Part shown: in pieces, positions 1 through 7,210 of the stretch
Numbering within the stretch: the first letter of the stretch is position 1
Layout: the number at the start of each line of letters is the position of its first letter
NCBI GenBank assembly: GCA_903917505.1
Contig: CAIXAY010000284.1
Coordinates: 1-17,683, forward strand
Length of the DNA stretch: 17,683 nucleotides
From: an uncultured beta proteobacterium
GTDB taxonomy: Bacteria > Pseudomonadota > Gammaproteobacteria > Burkholderiales > Rhodocyclaceae
Direction of reading: 5' to 3'
Notes under the pieces: model-generated
What the model was told of the DNA's origin: nothing
Databases searched by the model: none
Seen by the model: the letters and a program-made list of their open reading frames with translations, nothing else
Translations under genes and position numbers: made by a program

Positions 1-329
1 ATGTCATGCATCATGCCGACGCCGTCGGTGTTGTCGCCGAGGATGCCCTCGCGCGAAAAAGCCAGCGTATTGACCGCGCCGGCGAGTTCGGCGCGCGGCG
101 TGCGCGTCCTGGCCAGGCGGAAGGCTTCCTCCTTGAAGGGCACGGTCACGTTGGCGCCGCGCCCGCCCGAATCGATGAAGCGGCGCACCGTCGCGACGAA
201 ATCGTCGAGCGGTGCGAGGACGGCCTCGTAGCTCATGTCCTCGCCGGTCTGGCGGGCGAAGGCGGCGTGGATGGTCGGCGACTTGCTGTGGCCTATGGGG
301 TTGCCGAATACGCAGTAACGATCAGTCAT
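1..329 (-). CDS. aroE: Shikimate dehydrogenase, N-terminal part (cut by window edge)
   Basis: AroE reduces 3-dehydroshikimate to shikimate with NADPH in the cytoplasm, the fourth step of chorismate synthesis. The first 109 residues are visible and read through in the AroE pattern: [11 protein letters not shown] (residues 8-18, substrate-binding serines), NVTVPFK with the catalytic lysine at 66, AGAVNTL (83-89) and GDNTDGVG with the catalytic aspartate at 102. The NADP-binding half lies beyond the window. The ATG at 329 has an AAGGA ribosome-binding site about five bases upstream and starts 11 nt after the stop of the TonB-like gene, so it should be translated from the same message. The order rnb-tonB-aroE is, as I recall, common in betaproteobacteria. 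The lysine and aspartate positions match E. coli AroE within one residue. Identification is very secure. Confidence 0.97.
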   Translation of the reverse strand, partial: MTDRYCVFGNPIGHSKSPTIHAAFARQTGEDMSYEAVLAPLDDFVATVRRFIDSGGRGANVTVPFKEEAFRLARTRTPRAELAGAVNTLAFSREGILGDNTDGVGMMHD

Positions 330-340
330 CTGTTCCTTGA

Positions 341-1219
341 TCAACGTGGTTTGGTCTCAAGCTGGTTGCTGCTGGTAAAGTTCCACACGCGCGTAATCTC
401 GATGATGTCGGTGTCGCGCAGGATATCGACCGGGAAAGCCGCATAGGGGGAAGCCATCTGCACGATGCGCCGGGCGGCGTCGTCGAGAATCTTGTGGCCG
501 GACGAACGGTTGATTTCGACGCGATCGACGCTGCCGTCGCTCTTGATCCGGACCGACAGCATCAGGTTGCCGTAAAGCTTGCCTTTGGCTGCTTCCGGGT
601 AGTTGAGCGTGCCGATGCGCTCGATCTTGATCCGCCAGTCTTCCATGTACTGGGCGAAGCGGTACTCTTCGGCGCGCGTGCCGAGGTTCTTGACGCGCGG
701 CCGCTTGTTGTACTCGTCGGTGTCGCGGGCGATCTCGCCCTCGAGGCGCGCCATCTCCAGCGCGTGGTAGGCCAGTTCGCGGCCGCTGACGGCCGGTTCG
801 GCCGGCGCTTGCGGCTCGATCTTGGCGACCACCGGTGCCTCGCTGCGGGCCAATGCCAGCAGGCGCTGCTGCTCGATTTCCAGGGCCTTGACGCGTTTTT
901 GCGCCTGTTCGAGCTCGCGCCCGGCCTGCTGCCTGGCCGATGGCGGCAGCGGCGTTTTCGTCCGGCGGTTCTGCTCGCTGTTGCCGCCGCCGTCGAGATT
1001 GGCTTGCGCCAGCGCCTGCGCGTCGGTCGGCTTGTGCGCCGATTTGCTGTTGACCAGGATGATGTCGAGCGCCTTGTCCGTGAAGGCGCGCGAGGCATCG
1101 GGAAACTCGAAGTGCAGGGTGAGTACGACGGCGTGGATGAACAGGGAAACCCCGAGCGCAATCCGCAGATTGCGATCGGGCCCGGGTGCCGCCCAGCGCT
1201 GGACCAGTACCGCGCTCAA
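341..1219 (-). CDS. TonB-family energy transducer-like protein
   Basis: Envelope protein of 292 residues. A short basic N-terminus is followed by one membrane helix (about 17-38, [20 protein letters not shown]), a long Gln/Glu/Ala-rich periplasmic stretch likely to be coiled coil (about 95-170), and a C-terminal TonB-type domain (about 201-280: [19 protein letters not shown], then a glycine-containing turn and [10 protein letters not shown]). TonB proteins carry proton-motive energy from ExbB/ExbD to outer-membrane receptors. Here the linker lacks the usual Pro-Lys/Pro-Glu repeats and no exbB or exbD is adjacent, so the partner is unknown. No ATG start is available. I chose TTG at 1219 because a GGAGG lies 12 nt upstream (1232-1236) and it begins two bases after the rnb stop; a TTG at 1240 would overlap rnb and has no Shine-Dalgarno. 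Very likely cotranscribed with rnb and aroE. Confidence 0.88.
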   Translation of the reverse strand: MSAVLVQRWAAPGPDRNLRIALGVSLFIHAVVLTLHFEFPDASRAFTDKALDIILVNSKSAHKPTDAQALAQANLDGGGNSEQNRRTKTPLPPSARQQAGRELEQAQKRVKALEIEQQRLLALARSEAPVVAKIEPQAPAEPAVSGRELAYHALEMARLEGEIARDTDEYNKRPRVKNLGTRAEEYRFAQYMEDWRIKIERIGTLNYPEAAKGKLYGNLMLSVRIKSDGSVDRVEINRSSGHKILDDAARRIVQMASPYAAFPVDILRDTDIIEITRVWNFTSSNQLETKPR

Positions 1220-1220
1220 T

Positions 1221-3149
1221 TCAGTCGATCGCCTCCGCAAGGTCGTCGCTCGAATTTTCAGGCTCTACCGGTTCAAGATCAAGTGTTTCAAGATAGCGGC
1301 AATCGAGCGAGAGCGTCAGGTAGTCGATCGCCCCGATCGCCAGGCGGATGCGCTGGCCGGGTTTGAGTTCGGGCGCCGATGCGATGCGTTCGAGCAGCGG
1401 CAGATGGTCGAGCTTGGCCAGGTTGTCGCGCCGTATCGTCGCGTCCAGCGTCTGCCTGCCCTCCTGGCGCAGCCAGCGCAGGCACCAGTAACGTTCCATG
1501 GCGCGCTGGAAATCGGCGTAGGCCGCGTAGCACAGCTCGAAATCGCGCAGCGCGGCGAACAGCGCATCCGACCTGGCCTTGAAGTGCGGCGTGTCGCCAT
1601 TGAGGCAGGCGATCAGCTGCCACTGGTTGAGCAGGTCGACATAACGGCGCAGCGGCGACGACGACCAGGCGTACTGCGCGACGCCCAGGCCCTCGTGCGG
1701 CAGCGGTGACGTTGTCATGCGCACCTTGCCGCCGATCTGGGCGCGATAAATCGCCGGCACGCCGCGTTCGGCGAGCAGGCCGCCCCAGGTGCTGTTGGCG
1801 ATGATCATCAATTCGGCGACCAGCTTGTCGAGCGGGCTGCCGCGCCGGCGCTCGGAAATCGCCACGCGGCAGTGCTCGGGGTCGGCCAGGTCGCCTTCGA
1901 TGGCGAAGTTGTAGTCGTTGTTGCCCTGCATGGCCGAGGCCTTGCCGCGCCGGCCTTCGCAGGCGTTGGCCAGTTGCCACAAGGTTTTCAGCTCGGCGCT
2001 GAAAGGGAAGTCAGCCAATCCCGCCGCCAGCGTCTGTTCGTTGAACAGCGGTTCGATGTCGTGATGGCGCAGGTTGGCGACGATGCTGACCATTTCGACG
2101 CGCGATTCGTGCGCCGTGACCTCGAACTCGGGGGTCACCGTCAGGTAAAGCGAGAGTGCCGGGCAGTTGCGGCCGGCGGCCAGCGTGTAATGCTCGACCG
2201 CGGCTTCGGGCAGCATGGTGATCTTGCGCCCCGGCATGTAGACCGTCGACAGCCGCTCGCGCGCCATCGCGTCGAGTTCCGAGCCCGGCGCAATGACCAG
2301 GCCCGGCGCGGCGATATGGATGCCGACGCGCCAGCCGATGCCGGGCAGGGCCTGCAGCGAGAACGCGTCGTCGATCTCGGTGGTCGCCGCGTCGTCGATC
2401 GAGAAAGCCTGCGCCTCGGCCTGCGCCAGGCCGCTCGGTGGCGCGGGCAGCGCGGCCGGCGGGAAGTCGGTGCCGCGCGGGAAATAGTCGAGCAGGAAGC
2501 GCTGCAGGTGGTAATCGTAGGCCGAAGCGATCGCCCCGCATTTTTCCAGCAGGTGCGGCGCCGACAGGCCGGTTTCGGCGCAGGCCGCTTCGAGTGCGCG
2601 GGTCTCGTAGCGGTTGCGGTCGGGCTTGTAGAGCAATTGATTGAGCAGCGCCGGCTGGGCGAATTCGGGCGGCAGCGTGTGCGCCTTGAGTTCGGCTACC
2701 ATGCGCGCGATGGCCAGCGCCTGCTGCTTCTTCTTTTCGAGGCCGGCGAGCGCGGCCGTAAGAATGTCGGCCGGCGCTTTGCGGAAACGCCCGCGGCTCT
2801 TGCGATGGAAATAGATCGGCTTGGCCTGCAGGGCGAGCAGCAGGGCGGTCGCCTCGACCGCCGTCGCCTTGTGGCCGGCGCCGCCGAAATAGTCGTTGGC
2901 GAAATCGGCGAAAGAAAATTCGCTCTCGCCGGCACATTCCCAAAGGAACTCGGTTTCGATTCCGGCGGCGAGGGTCTCGGCCAGGTTCAGCAAATCGCCG
3001 GGCGAAGGTTCCTGGAAACGCAAAAGGACATTCGCCGCCTTGATCTTGGCGCGCTTGCCGGAGACCATCTCGAGCTGCAATGACGTGTCGTTGTCAGTCA
3101 GGATGGTGGCGGTTTTGAAGGCGCCGTCTTCTTCAAAGAGAACATGCAT
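1221..3149 (-). CDS. rnb: RNB-domain exoribonuclease (RNase II/R family)
   Basis: A 642-residue 3'-to-5' exoribonuclease of the RNase II family, which degrades single-stranded RNA processively in the cytoplasm. The N-terminal 230 residues are a divergent winged-helix/OB-like region. The catalytic RNB domain begins near 250 with IDDAATTEIDDAFSL. Aligned to E. coli RNase II, D252, D260 and D261 match D201, D209 and D210, while the D207 position is E258, as I recall for the plastid/cyanobacterial-type RNB branch. The C-terminal part of the domain carries SSSPLRRYVDLLNQWQ (about 496-511) with the arginine that contacts the scissile phosphate. Start: ATG at 3149 rather than the in-frame TTG at 3170, because a TATAAT (3157-3162) ends 7 nt before the ATG. 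The TTG would put this promoter inside the gene. Starts 8 nt after the yqiA stop. The symbol rnb is by family; rnr-like naming is possible. Confidence 0.93.
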   Translation of the reverse strand: MHVLFEEDGAFKTATILTDNDTSLQLEMVSGKRAKIKAANVLLRFQEPSPGDLLNLAETLAAGIETEFLWECAGESEFSFADFANDYFGGAGHKATAVEATALLLALQAKPIYFHRKSRGRFRKAPADILTAALAGLEKKKQQALAIARMVAELKAHTLPPEFAQPALLNQLLYKPDRNRYETRALEAACAETGLSAPHLLEKCGAIASAYDYHLQRFLLDYFPRGTDFPPAALPAPPSGLAQAEAQAFSIDDAATTEIDDAFSLQALPGIGWRVGIHIAAPGLVIAPGSELDAMARERLSTVYMPGRKITMLPEAAVEHYTLAAGRNCPALSLYLTVTPEFEVTAHESRVEMVSIVANLRHHDIEPLFNEQTLAAGLADFPFSAELKTLWQLANACEGRRGKASAMQGNNDYNFAIEGDLADPEHCRVAISERRRGSPLDKLVAELMIIANSTWGGLLAERGVPAIYRAQIGGKVRMTTSPLPHEGLGVAQYAWSSSPLRRYVDLLNQWQLIACLNGDTPHFKARSDALFAALRDFELCYAAYADFQRAMERYWCLRWLRQEGRQTLDATIRRDNLAKLDHLPLLERIASAPELKPGQRIRLAIGAIDYLTLSLDCRYLETLDLEPVEPENSSDDLAEAID

Positions 3150-3156
3150 CGGCCCG

Positions 3157-3162
3157 ATTATA
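3157..3162 (-). promoter_or_regulatory. -10 element before rnb, 7 nt from the ATG
   Basis: Perfect TATAAT on the minus strand, separated from the rnb ATG by only 7 nt (CGGGCCG). With a usual -10 to start-site distance of about 7 nt, the RNA would begin at or next to the ATG. No Shine-Dalgarno precedes the ATG. The hexamer overlaps the TAA stop of yqiA (3158-3160). There is no good -35 hexamer at 16-18 nt. Readthrough from uppP-yqiA is also likely, so this would be an internal operon promoter. Confidence 0.55.
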
Positions 3163-3727
3163 ACCCGCAATATTCAATGAGTTCGGGCAGCAAATCGGCA
3201 AATCGCGTGAAGCTGTGATCGCCGCCTTCGAGGACCCGCTGCCGGCAGCCGGCGTAGCGGGCGACGGCCTTGCGGTAGTCGAGCACCTCGTCGCCGGTCT
3301 CGACCAGCAGGAGATAGCGCTCGGGCCGCACGCTCTCCACCTCGAGGCCGCGCAACTGGGCGATATGGTCGGCGGTGAAATCGAAGGCCTGTCCGGTATG
3401 CAGGTTCGTCTGTATGCCAATGTACTTGTTGAGCGAGAGCGGGGCGACGACCGCCGGGTTGATCAGCACGGCGCGCAGGTCGTGCCGTTCGGCGAGCCAG
3501 GTGGCGTAATAGCCGCCGAGCGAACTGCCGACCACGGTCAGCGGCCCGGCGTGCGCGGCGATGATCGCCTGCGCCTGGGCGATCGCCTCGAGCGGGACAT
3601 GCGACAGCGCCGGGCAGAAGAAGCGCTCGGCCTGGCCGCGCGCCTGCAGCGTCGCGGCGAGCAGCCGCGATTTGGCCGATGCCGGCGACGAGCAGAAGCC
3701 GTGCAGATAAAGGATGCCGGCGCTCAT
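3158..3727 (-). CDS. yqiA: YqiA-family alpha/beta-hydrolase (esterase)
   Basis: A 189-residue cytoplasmic alpha/beta-hydrolase, the usual size for YqiA (about 190). E. coli YqiA hydrolyses short acyl and palmitoyl esters in vitro; its natural substrate is not established. Visible motifs: YLHGFCSSP at 7-15 (oxyanion loop), the nucleophile elbow [13 protein letters not shown] with Ser69, the acid in TGDEVLDY (Asp146) and the histidine in GGDHSF (His171), so the catalytic triad is complete. The start is ATG at 3727, overlapping the uppP stop as ATGA, which implies translational coupling. The frame stays open further upstream inside uppP, but the extra 56 residues are arginine-rich antisense-like sequence and are not part of the gene. 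The stop sits inside the -10 hexamer of rnb. Confidence 0.9.
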   Translation of the reverse strand: MSAGILYLHGFCSSPASAKSRLLAATLQARGQAERFFCPALSHVPLEAIAQAQAIIAAHAGPLTVVGSSLGGYYATWLAERHDLRAVLINPAVVAPLSLNKYIGIQTNLHTGQAFDFTADHIAQLRGLEVESVRPERYLLLVETGDEVLDYRKAVARYAGCRQRVLEGGDHSFTRFADLLPELIEYCGL

Positions 3728-4548
3728 CCGGCGGTCCAGGCGATCAGGTCGAATTGCCAGGTAGCCAGGACGACGATGCCGAAAGCGATGCGGTACCAGG
3801 CGAAGGGGACGAAATCGTGATTGGAGATGTAGCGCAGCAACCAGCGCACGCAGAGAAAAGCCGAAGCGAAGGCGGCGACGGCGCCGACCACCCACATGCC
3901 GATGTCGTCAAAGGAAAGCAGCGCGCGTTCCTTGTAAAGGCTGTAAAAGGTCGCAGCAAGAAGTGTCGGAATCGACAGGAAGAAGGAAAACTCGGTCGCC
4001 GCCTTGCGCGACAGGCCGAGGAACAAGCCGCCGATGATCGTCGCACCCGAGCGCGAGGTCCCCGGAATCAGGGCCAGCGTTTGCGCCAGGCCGATCTTGA
4101 ATGCATCGGCCGGCGTTATTTCGTCCACGCTCAGCACGCGAACGGTGTGTTTGCGCCGTTCGGCCCACAGGATGAAGAAGGCGCCGACGATGAAGGCGAG
4201 CGCCACCGGGACCGGCTTGAAAAGATGGGCCTCGATGCCTTTCTTGAACAACAGGCCGAGCGCGGCCAGCGGCGTGAAGGCGATGGCGAGATTCAATACC
4301 AGGCGGGTGGCCAGCCGCTCGCGGCCGAAGCCGCGCAGCACGTTGGCGATGCGCCGCCGGTACTCCCAGCACAGCGCCAGGATGGCGCCCGACTGGATGA
4401 CGATCTCGAACAGCTTGCCGCGCTCGTCGTTGAAATCGAGCAAAGCGCCGGCGAGGATCAGGTGCCCGGTCGATGACACCGGCAGGAATTCGGTCAGGCC
4501 TTCGACGACTCCGAGAATCAGAGCCTTGAGCAGGAGGAGAAGATCCAC
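3724..4548 (-). CDS. uppP: Undecaprenyl-diphosphatase UppP (BacA)
   Basis: Polytopic inner-membrane enzyme, 274 residues, that dephosphorylates undecaprenyl diphosphate to recycle the lipid carrier for peptidoglycan and other surface polymers; its activity confers bacitracin tolerance. Both signature motifs are present: [17 protein letters not shown] (E16, E20, S25-T27, H29) and [10 protein letters not shown] (162-171, R166). About eight hydrophobic segments alternate with short polar loops, as expected. The start is GTG at 4548; the only nearby ATG (4574) is out of frame. The ribosome-binding site is weak (GGA about 8 nt upstream). An extended -10 (TG-T-TAGAAT, 4573-4581) lies 24 nt before the start. 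First gene of the uppP-yqiA-rnb-tonB-aroE transcript, and overlaps yqiA by four bases. Confidence 0.97.
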   Translation of the reverse strand: MDLLLLLKALILGVVEGLTEFLPVSSTGHLILAGALLDFNDERGKLFEIVIQSGAILALCWEYRRRIANVLRGFGRERLATRLVLNLAIAFTPLAALGLLFKKGIEAHLFKPVPVALAFIVGAFFILWAERRKHTVRVLSVDEITPADAFKIGLAQTLALIPGTSRSGATIIGGLFLGLSRKAATEFSFFLSIPTLLAATFYSLYKERALLSFDDIGMWVVGAVAAFASAFLCVRWLLRYISNHDFVPFAWYRIAFGIVVLATWQFDLIAWTAG

Positions 4549-4572
4549 GGCGCGCGTCCGGAAAAAAGCAGC

Positions 4573-4581
4573 ATTCTAACA
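4573..4581 (-). promoter_or_regulatory. Extended -10 promoter of uppP
   Basis: Minus-strand TG, one base, TAGAAT: an extended -10 of the sigma-70 type. No convincing -35 lies at 16-18 nt, which fits an extended -10 promoter. The predicted RNA starts near 4566, about 18 nt before the GTG start. This is the only gap of more than 100 nt upstream of the left operon. Confidence 0.5.
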
Positions 4582-4600
4582 GGGGCGCCGCGCAAGTCGT

Positions 4601-4614
4601 GCGCCGGCCGGCGC
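4601..4614. repeat. 14-bp perfect palindrome upstream of uppP promoter
   Basis: GCGCCGGCCGGCGC is perfectly self-complementary. It lies between the pfk stop (4663) and the uppP -10 (4573-4581), centred about 30 nt upstream of the -10, so either a dyad for a regulator or the stem of a weak terminator for pfk. No U-run follows, so a classical intrinsic terminator is unlikely. Such GC palindromes can arise by chance in this base composition. Confidence 0.35.
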
Positions 4615-4662
4615 TGATCCCAGGCGGTGCTCAGCGCGGTACGGCCAGCGGCACGGGCGTGC

Positions 4663-5931
4663 TCAACTCGGATAGTGCGCGAAGTCCTGTCCGGTGGTCG
4701 CCAGCACGCCGAGCCAGGCCGGGCTGTTGAGGTCGAGCCGTTTTTTGTGCGCGGTCAGGAGTTCGATCGGCACATGGGTGAAGATGTCGTGCTGCTGGCC
4801 GATGACCAGGCCGGTCTTGCCGGCCATCGCCGCATGCACGGCGTTGCGTGCATAGAAATCGCAGAGGACGGCGTCCTCGGCGCCGGCCGGAACGCTGCGG
4901 ATCAGATAGCTCGGATCGAAATAGCGCAGCGCGAAGGGCAGGTCCTCGGCCTTGAGGTAGGATTCGATGCGCTCGCGCAGGAAGGGGCCGATGTCCTTGA
5001 ATTTGCGGTTGCCCGAGGCATCGAATTGCTCTTCGCCGCCGCTCATCAGGTGCTGGCCGGCGCCCTCGGCAACGAGAATGACCGCGTGCGCGCGGCTTTG
5101 CACGCGCTGCTTCAAGGCGGCGAGGAAACCGTTGTCGCCGTCGAGCGCGAAAGCCACTTCCGGCACCAGCGTGAAATTGACGTCCTGGCTGGCGATGGTG
5201 GCGCCGGCGGCGATGAAGCCGGCATGGCGGCCCATGATCTTGACCAGCGCGATGCCGTTATGCACGCTGTGCGCTTCGGTGTGCGCGCAATCGATCGCCT
5301 TGGCCGCTTCCTCGACGGCGGTGAGGTAGCCGAAGGTGCGCGAGACGAAGGCGACGTCGTTGTCGATGGTCTTCGGGACGCCGACGACGGCCAGCGCGTG
5401 GCCGCGCCGCTTGGCTTCCTGGAAGATCTCCGCGCCGCCGCGCTGGGTGCCGTCGCCGCCGACGACGAAGAGAATGTCGATCTTGCGGCGGATCAGGTTG
5501 TCGACGGCGACGCTGACATCGACCGGCCCGCGCGAAGTCTTGAGCGCGGTGCCGCCTTCCTTGTGGATGTCTTCGACGAAAGCGGGGGTGAGCGGAATCG
5601 GCTCGGAGCCGCGCCACGGATCGAGGCCCTGGTAGCCTTCGACGAAGCCGAGCACTTCGCGCACGCCGTAGCCGTGATGCAGTTGCAGATAGAGCGAGCG
5701 GATGACGTTGTTGAGCCCCGGGCAGAGGCCGCCGCAGGTGACGATGCCGGCGCGTGTTTTCTTCGGATCGAAGAACAGGCGCTCGCGCGGGCCGGCGACC
5801 TCGAACAGCATTTCCTCGGACGGTGGCGCCTCGGGATCGACGATGACATTGAACACGACGCGCGCCTTGTCGCTGATGTGGAAAGGAAGCGGCGACGGGA
5901 AACGCGCTTCGCCAAGGCTGGTGATATTCAT
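4663..5931 (-). CDS. pfkA: 6-phosphofructokinase, ATP-type residues (group III-like)
   Basis: Phosphorylates fructose-6-phosphate to fructose-1,6-bisphosphate in glycolysis. About 422 residues, longer than E. coli PfkA (320) and like the plant/trypanosome-type group. Motifs: TCGGLCPGLNNVIRS (phosphate-donor loop, about 65-79), GGDGTQRGG (158-166), VPKTIDND (185-192, catalytic aspartates) and KIMGRHAGFIA (about 231-241). The residue that decides the donor is Gly in GGDGT, typical of ATP use, while Lys187 in PKTIDND is the one shared with PPi enzymes and with trypanosome ATP-PFK; ATP is therefore the likely donor, by inference. Start: neither ATG 5940 nor ATG 5931 has a Shine-Dalgarno. I chose 5931 because a -10 sits 7 nt before it; 5940 would add three residues. 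The gap to uppP is 114 nt. A second, PPi-type PFK lies 1.3 kb upstream. Confidence 0.92.
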   Translation of the reverse strand: MNITSLGEARFPSPLPFHISDKARVVFNVIVDPEAPPSEEMLFEVAGPRERLFFDPKKTRAGIVTCGGLCPGLNNVIRSLYLQLHHGYGVREVLGFVEGYQGLDPWRGSEPIPLTPAFVEDIHKEGGTALKTSRGPVDVSVAVDNLIRRKIDILFVVGGDGTQRGGAEIFQEAKRRGHALAVVGVPKTIDNDVAFVSRTFGYLTAVEEAAKAIDCAHTEAHSVHNGIALVKIMGRHAGFIAAGATIASQDVNFTLVPEVAFALDGDNGFLAALKQRVQSRAHAVILVAEGAGQHLMSGGEEQFDASGNRKFKDIGPFLRERIESYLKAEDLPFALRYFDPSYLIRSVPAGAEDAVLCDFYARNAVHAAMAGKTGLVIGQQHDIFTHVPIELLTAHKKRLDLNSPAWLGVLATTGQDFAHYPS

Positions 5932-5938
5932 GTTGGGC

Positions 5939-5972
5939 ATTTTATTCTACGGGGATAGAGGCGATGCGTCAG
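5939..5972 (-). promoter_or_regulatory. Promoter of the ATP-type pfk gene
   Basis: Minus strand: -35 CTGACG (5967-5972), 17-nt spacer, -10 TAGAAT (5944-5949). A second overlapping -10, TAAAAT (5939-5944), ends 7 nt before the ATG at 5931. Either way transcription should begin within about 7 nt of that ATG, giving a leaderless or nearly leaderless message. It is divergent from the adhesin E-like promoter at 6032; the 100-nt divergent gap may hold shared control, but I see no clear operator. Confidence 0.5.
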
Positions 5973-6031
5973 TATCCACGACGCCGGGCCGCCGGTCAAA
6001 CCGTGGCGCGAACATCGATGCCCGGCTGCGG

Positions 6032-6037
6032 TAAAAT
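6032..6037 (+). promoter_or_regulatory. -10 element, 8 nt before the adhesin E-like gene
   Basis: TAAAAT (five of six consensus bases) followed by 8 nt and the ATG at 6046. No Shine-Dalgarno and no good -35 are seen. The geometry matches the rnb and pfk sites and predicts a leaderless mRNA. Confidence 0.45.
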
Positions 6038-6045
6038 TGCGCCCC

Positions 6046-6453
6046 ATGAAAACGATGAAATACCTTGGCGCGGCCTTCGCCATGGCGGCGCTCTCCGGTG
6101 CGGCGCTGGCCGAATGGGTCGAGATCGAAAAGTTCGAAGACGGCATGCGTGTCTTCGCCGACGCGGCGACGGCGCAGCGCAGCGGCGACACGGCGCAGCT
6201 CCAGCATCTCGTGCGCTGGCTTGAGCCGCAGCTCGAACCCGGCCTGCCGCCCTACCTGTCGACGCGGGTGCTCGCCGCTTACGACTGTGCTGGCAAGCAG
6301 GAACGCTATCTTGCGTCCACCTCGTACGCCGGCGCGATGGGCAGCGGCGCGACGATCGTCGCGGACGACAACGAGGCGCCCGACTGGTACTCGATCTCGG
6401 CGTCGTCGATGGAAGAGAAACTCTGGAAAATCGCTTGCGCGAAAGCGCCTTGA
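6046..6453 (+). CDS. Surface-adhesin protein E-like secreted protein
   Basis: A 135-residue exported protein. The signal peptide MKTMKYLGAAFAMAALSGAALA ends near residue 22 (ALA before EW). The mature part follows the pattern of the surface-adhesin E family (named after Haemophilus protein E): W-x-EI start, a FADA strand, a hydrophobic run around VRWLEP, YDCAGKQERY with Cys81, a middle GSGATI segment and a C-terminal W-K-I-AC with Cys131. The two cysteines probably form the single disulphide. In many environmental bacteria this domain is a small periplasmic or surface protein of unknown role, so adhesion should not be assumed. ATG 6046 is chosen from the -10 at 6032-6037; a second in-frame ATG is at 6055. 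It converges on the lipoprotein gene, with two bases between the stop codons. Confidence 0.78.
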   Translation: MKTMKYLGAAFAMAALSGAALAEWVEIEKFEDGMRVFADAATAQRSGDTAQLQHLVRWLEPQLEPGLPPYLSTRVLAAYDCAGKQERYLASTSYAGAMGSGATIVADDNEAPDWYSISASSMEEKLWKIACAKAP

Positions 6454-6455
6454 AC

Positions 6456-7091
6456 TTATTGCCGCGCGGCCCGCACCGCAACCGGTTTCGCGCACGCGGA
6501 ACCGTCCGGCAGGACGCAGTAGCCGGCGCCGGTGGCAAGAACGGCCTCAAGTCGCTCGGCGACGGCGGCCGGACTCATCCAGCTCACCGGGCTGATCCCG
6601 GCAAACGGTCCGATGCCGGCCAGCGCGTTGTTTACCGCCGCAGCGCAAAACAGCGGCGCGGCGGCGTCGGCGACCGGCAGCCGTGCCGCGATGGCGGCAA
6701 GTTCGGCTTGCGGCAGCGTGAAGCGAAAACTCTGAATGCGTTGGCCATCAGCCATCTGGTAGCCGACGTAGTCGTTCAGCGTCGGCCGTTTCCAGCCTTT
6801 GGCCTGCGCGCGGATGAAGCGGTAGCTGCCGGCCGGGTCGCTGAGCCGCCTGCCGACGAAGATGCCGGCGTGGTTGCCGATGCCGCTGTTGTTATTGACG
6901 ACGATGACAAGCTCGTCGTCGCGCGGTTCCTGCAGGTGCGTCGCCGGCATTTCGCCGCCGGCGAGATCGTTATCCACCGCGGGATCGAGCTCGACCGCGA
7001 GCGGCAAGGTGCCGGCGCAGGCGGCGAGCAGGACGATGCACAAGGCGGCGGAATAATTCCTTGCCGATAGAAACACCGAGTCCGATCGCAT
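6456..7091 (-). CDS. Lipoprotein with possible permuted papain-like fold
   Basis: A 211-residue protein of no certain family. The signal peptide ends in a lipobox, VLLAAC with Cys25, so it is probably anchored to the outer membrane. The mature part has NNNSGIGNHAGIFVG with His74, and later LFCAAAVNNALAGIG with Cys149 near the start of a helix. A His in an H-A-G-I strand placed before a Cys that opens a helix is the arrangement seen in permuted NlpC/P60-like (YiiX/YebB, LRAT-like) papain-fold enzymes, which cleave amide or ester bonds in peptidoglycan peptides or lipids. This is a structural guess; the similarity is too weak to name a family. Start ATG 7091; an upstream in-frame TTG (7109) is less likely. 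There is no Shine-Dalgarno; a GATAAT lies at 7109-7114. The gene is monocistronic. Confidence 0.75.
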   Translation of the reverse strand: MRSDSVFLSARNYSAALCIVLLAACAGTLPLAVELDPAVDNDLAGGEMPATHLQEPRDDELVIVVNNNSGIGNHAGIFVGRRLSDPAGSYRFIRAQAKGWKRPTLNDYVGYQMADGQRIQSFRFTLPQAELAAIAARLPVADAAAPLFCAAAVNNALAGIGPFAGISPVSWMSPAAVAERLEAVLATGAGYCVLPDGSACAKPVAVRAARQ

Positions 7092-7119
7092 GGGTGACGT
7101 ACCGGTCAATTATCAAGGC

Positions 7120-7180
7120 GTCATTCCGGCGCGAGCCGGAATCCAGCGGCGCATGGGACCCCGGCTTTCGCCGGGGTGAC
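7120..7180. repeat. REP/BIME-like double hairpin element
   Basis: Two perfect 8-bp stems with 4-nt loops, ATTCCGGC-GCGA-GCCGGAAT (7123-7142) and ACCCCGGC-TTTC-GCCGGGGT (7158-7177), are enclosed by GTCA (7120-7123) and TGAC (7177-7180). This is the layout of the GTCATTCC...GGAATGAC repeats scattered between genes in many proteobacteria. It sits between the lipoprotein start (7091) and the PPi-PFK stop (7211) and could end PPi-PFK transcripts, although no U-run follows the hairpins. Confidence 0.8.
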
Positions 7181-7210
7181 TGTCAAGCCAAGCTTTGCCC
7201 CGACGCCCGA

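Noticed and set aside
3728..3895. N-terminal extension of the YqiA-type esterase by 56 codons
   Set aside because: Lies inside uppP, is Arg-rich, and the alpha/beta-hydrolase begins right after the ATG at 3727, which matches the family length.
4627..5958. A 443-codon plus-strand open frame opposite the ATP-type pfk
   Set aside because: Composition is that of a reverse-complement shadow in high-GC DNA; the minus frame carries all PFK motifs.
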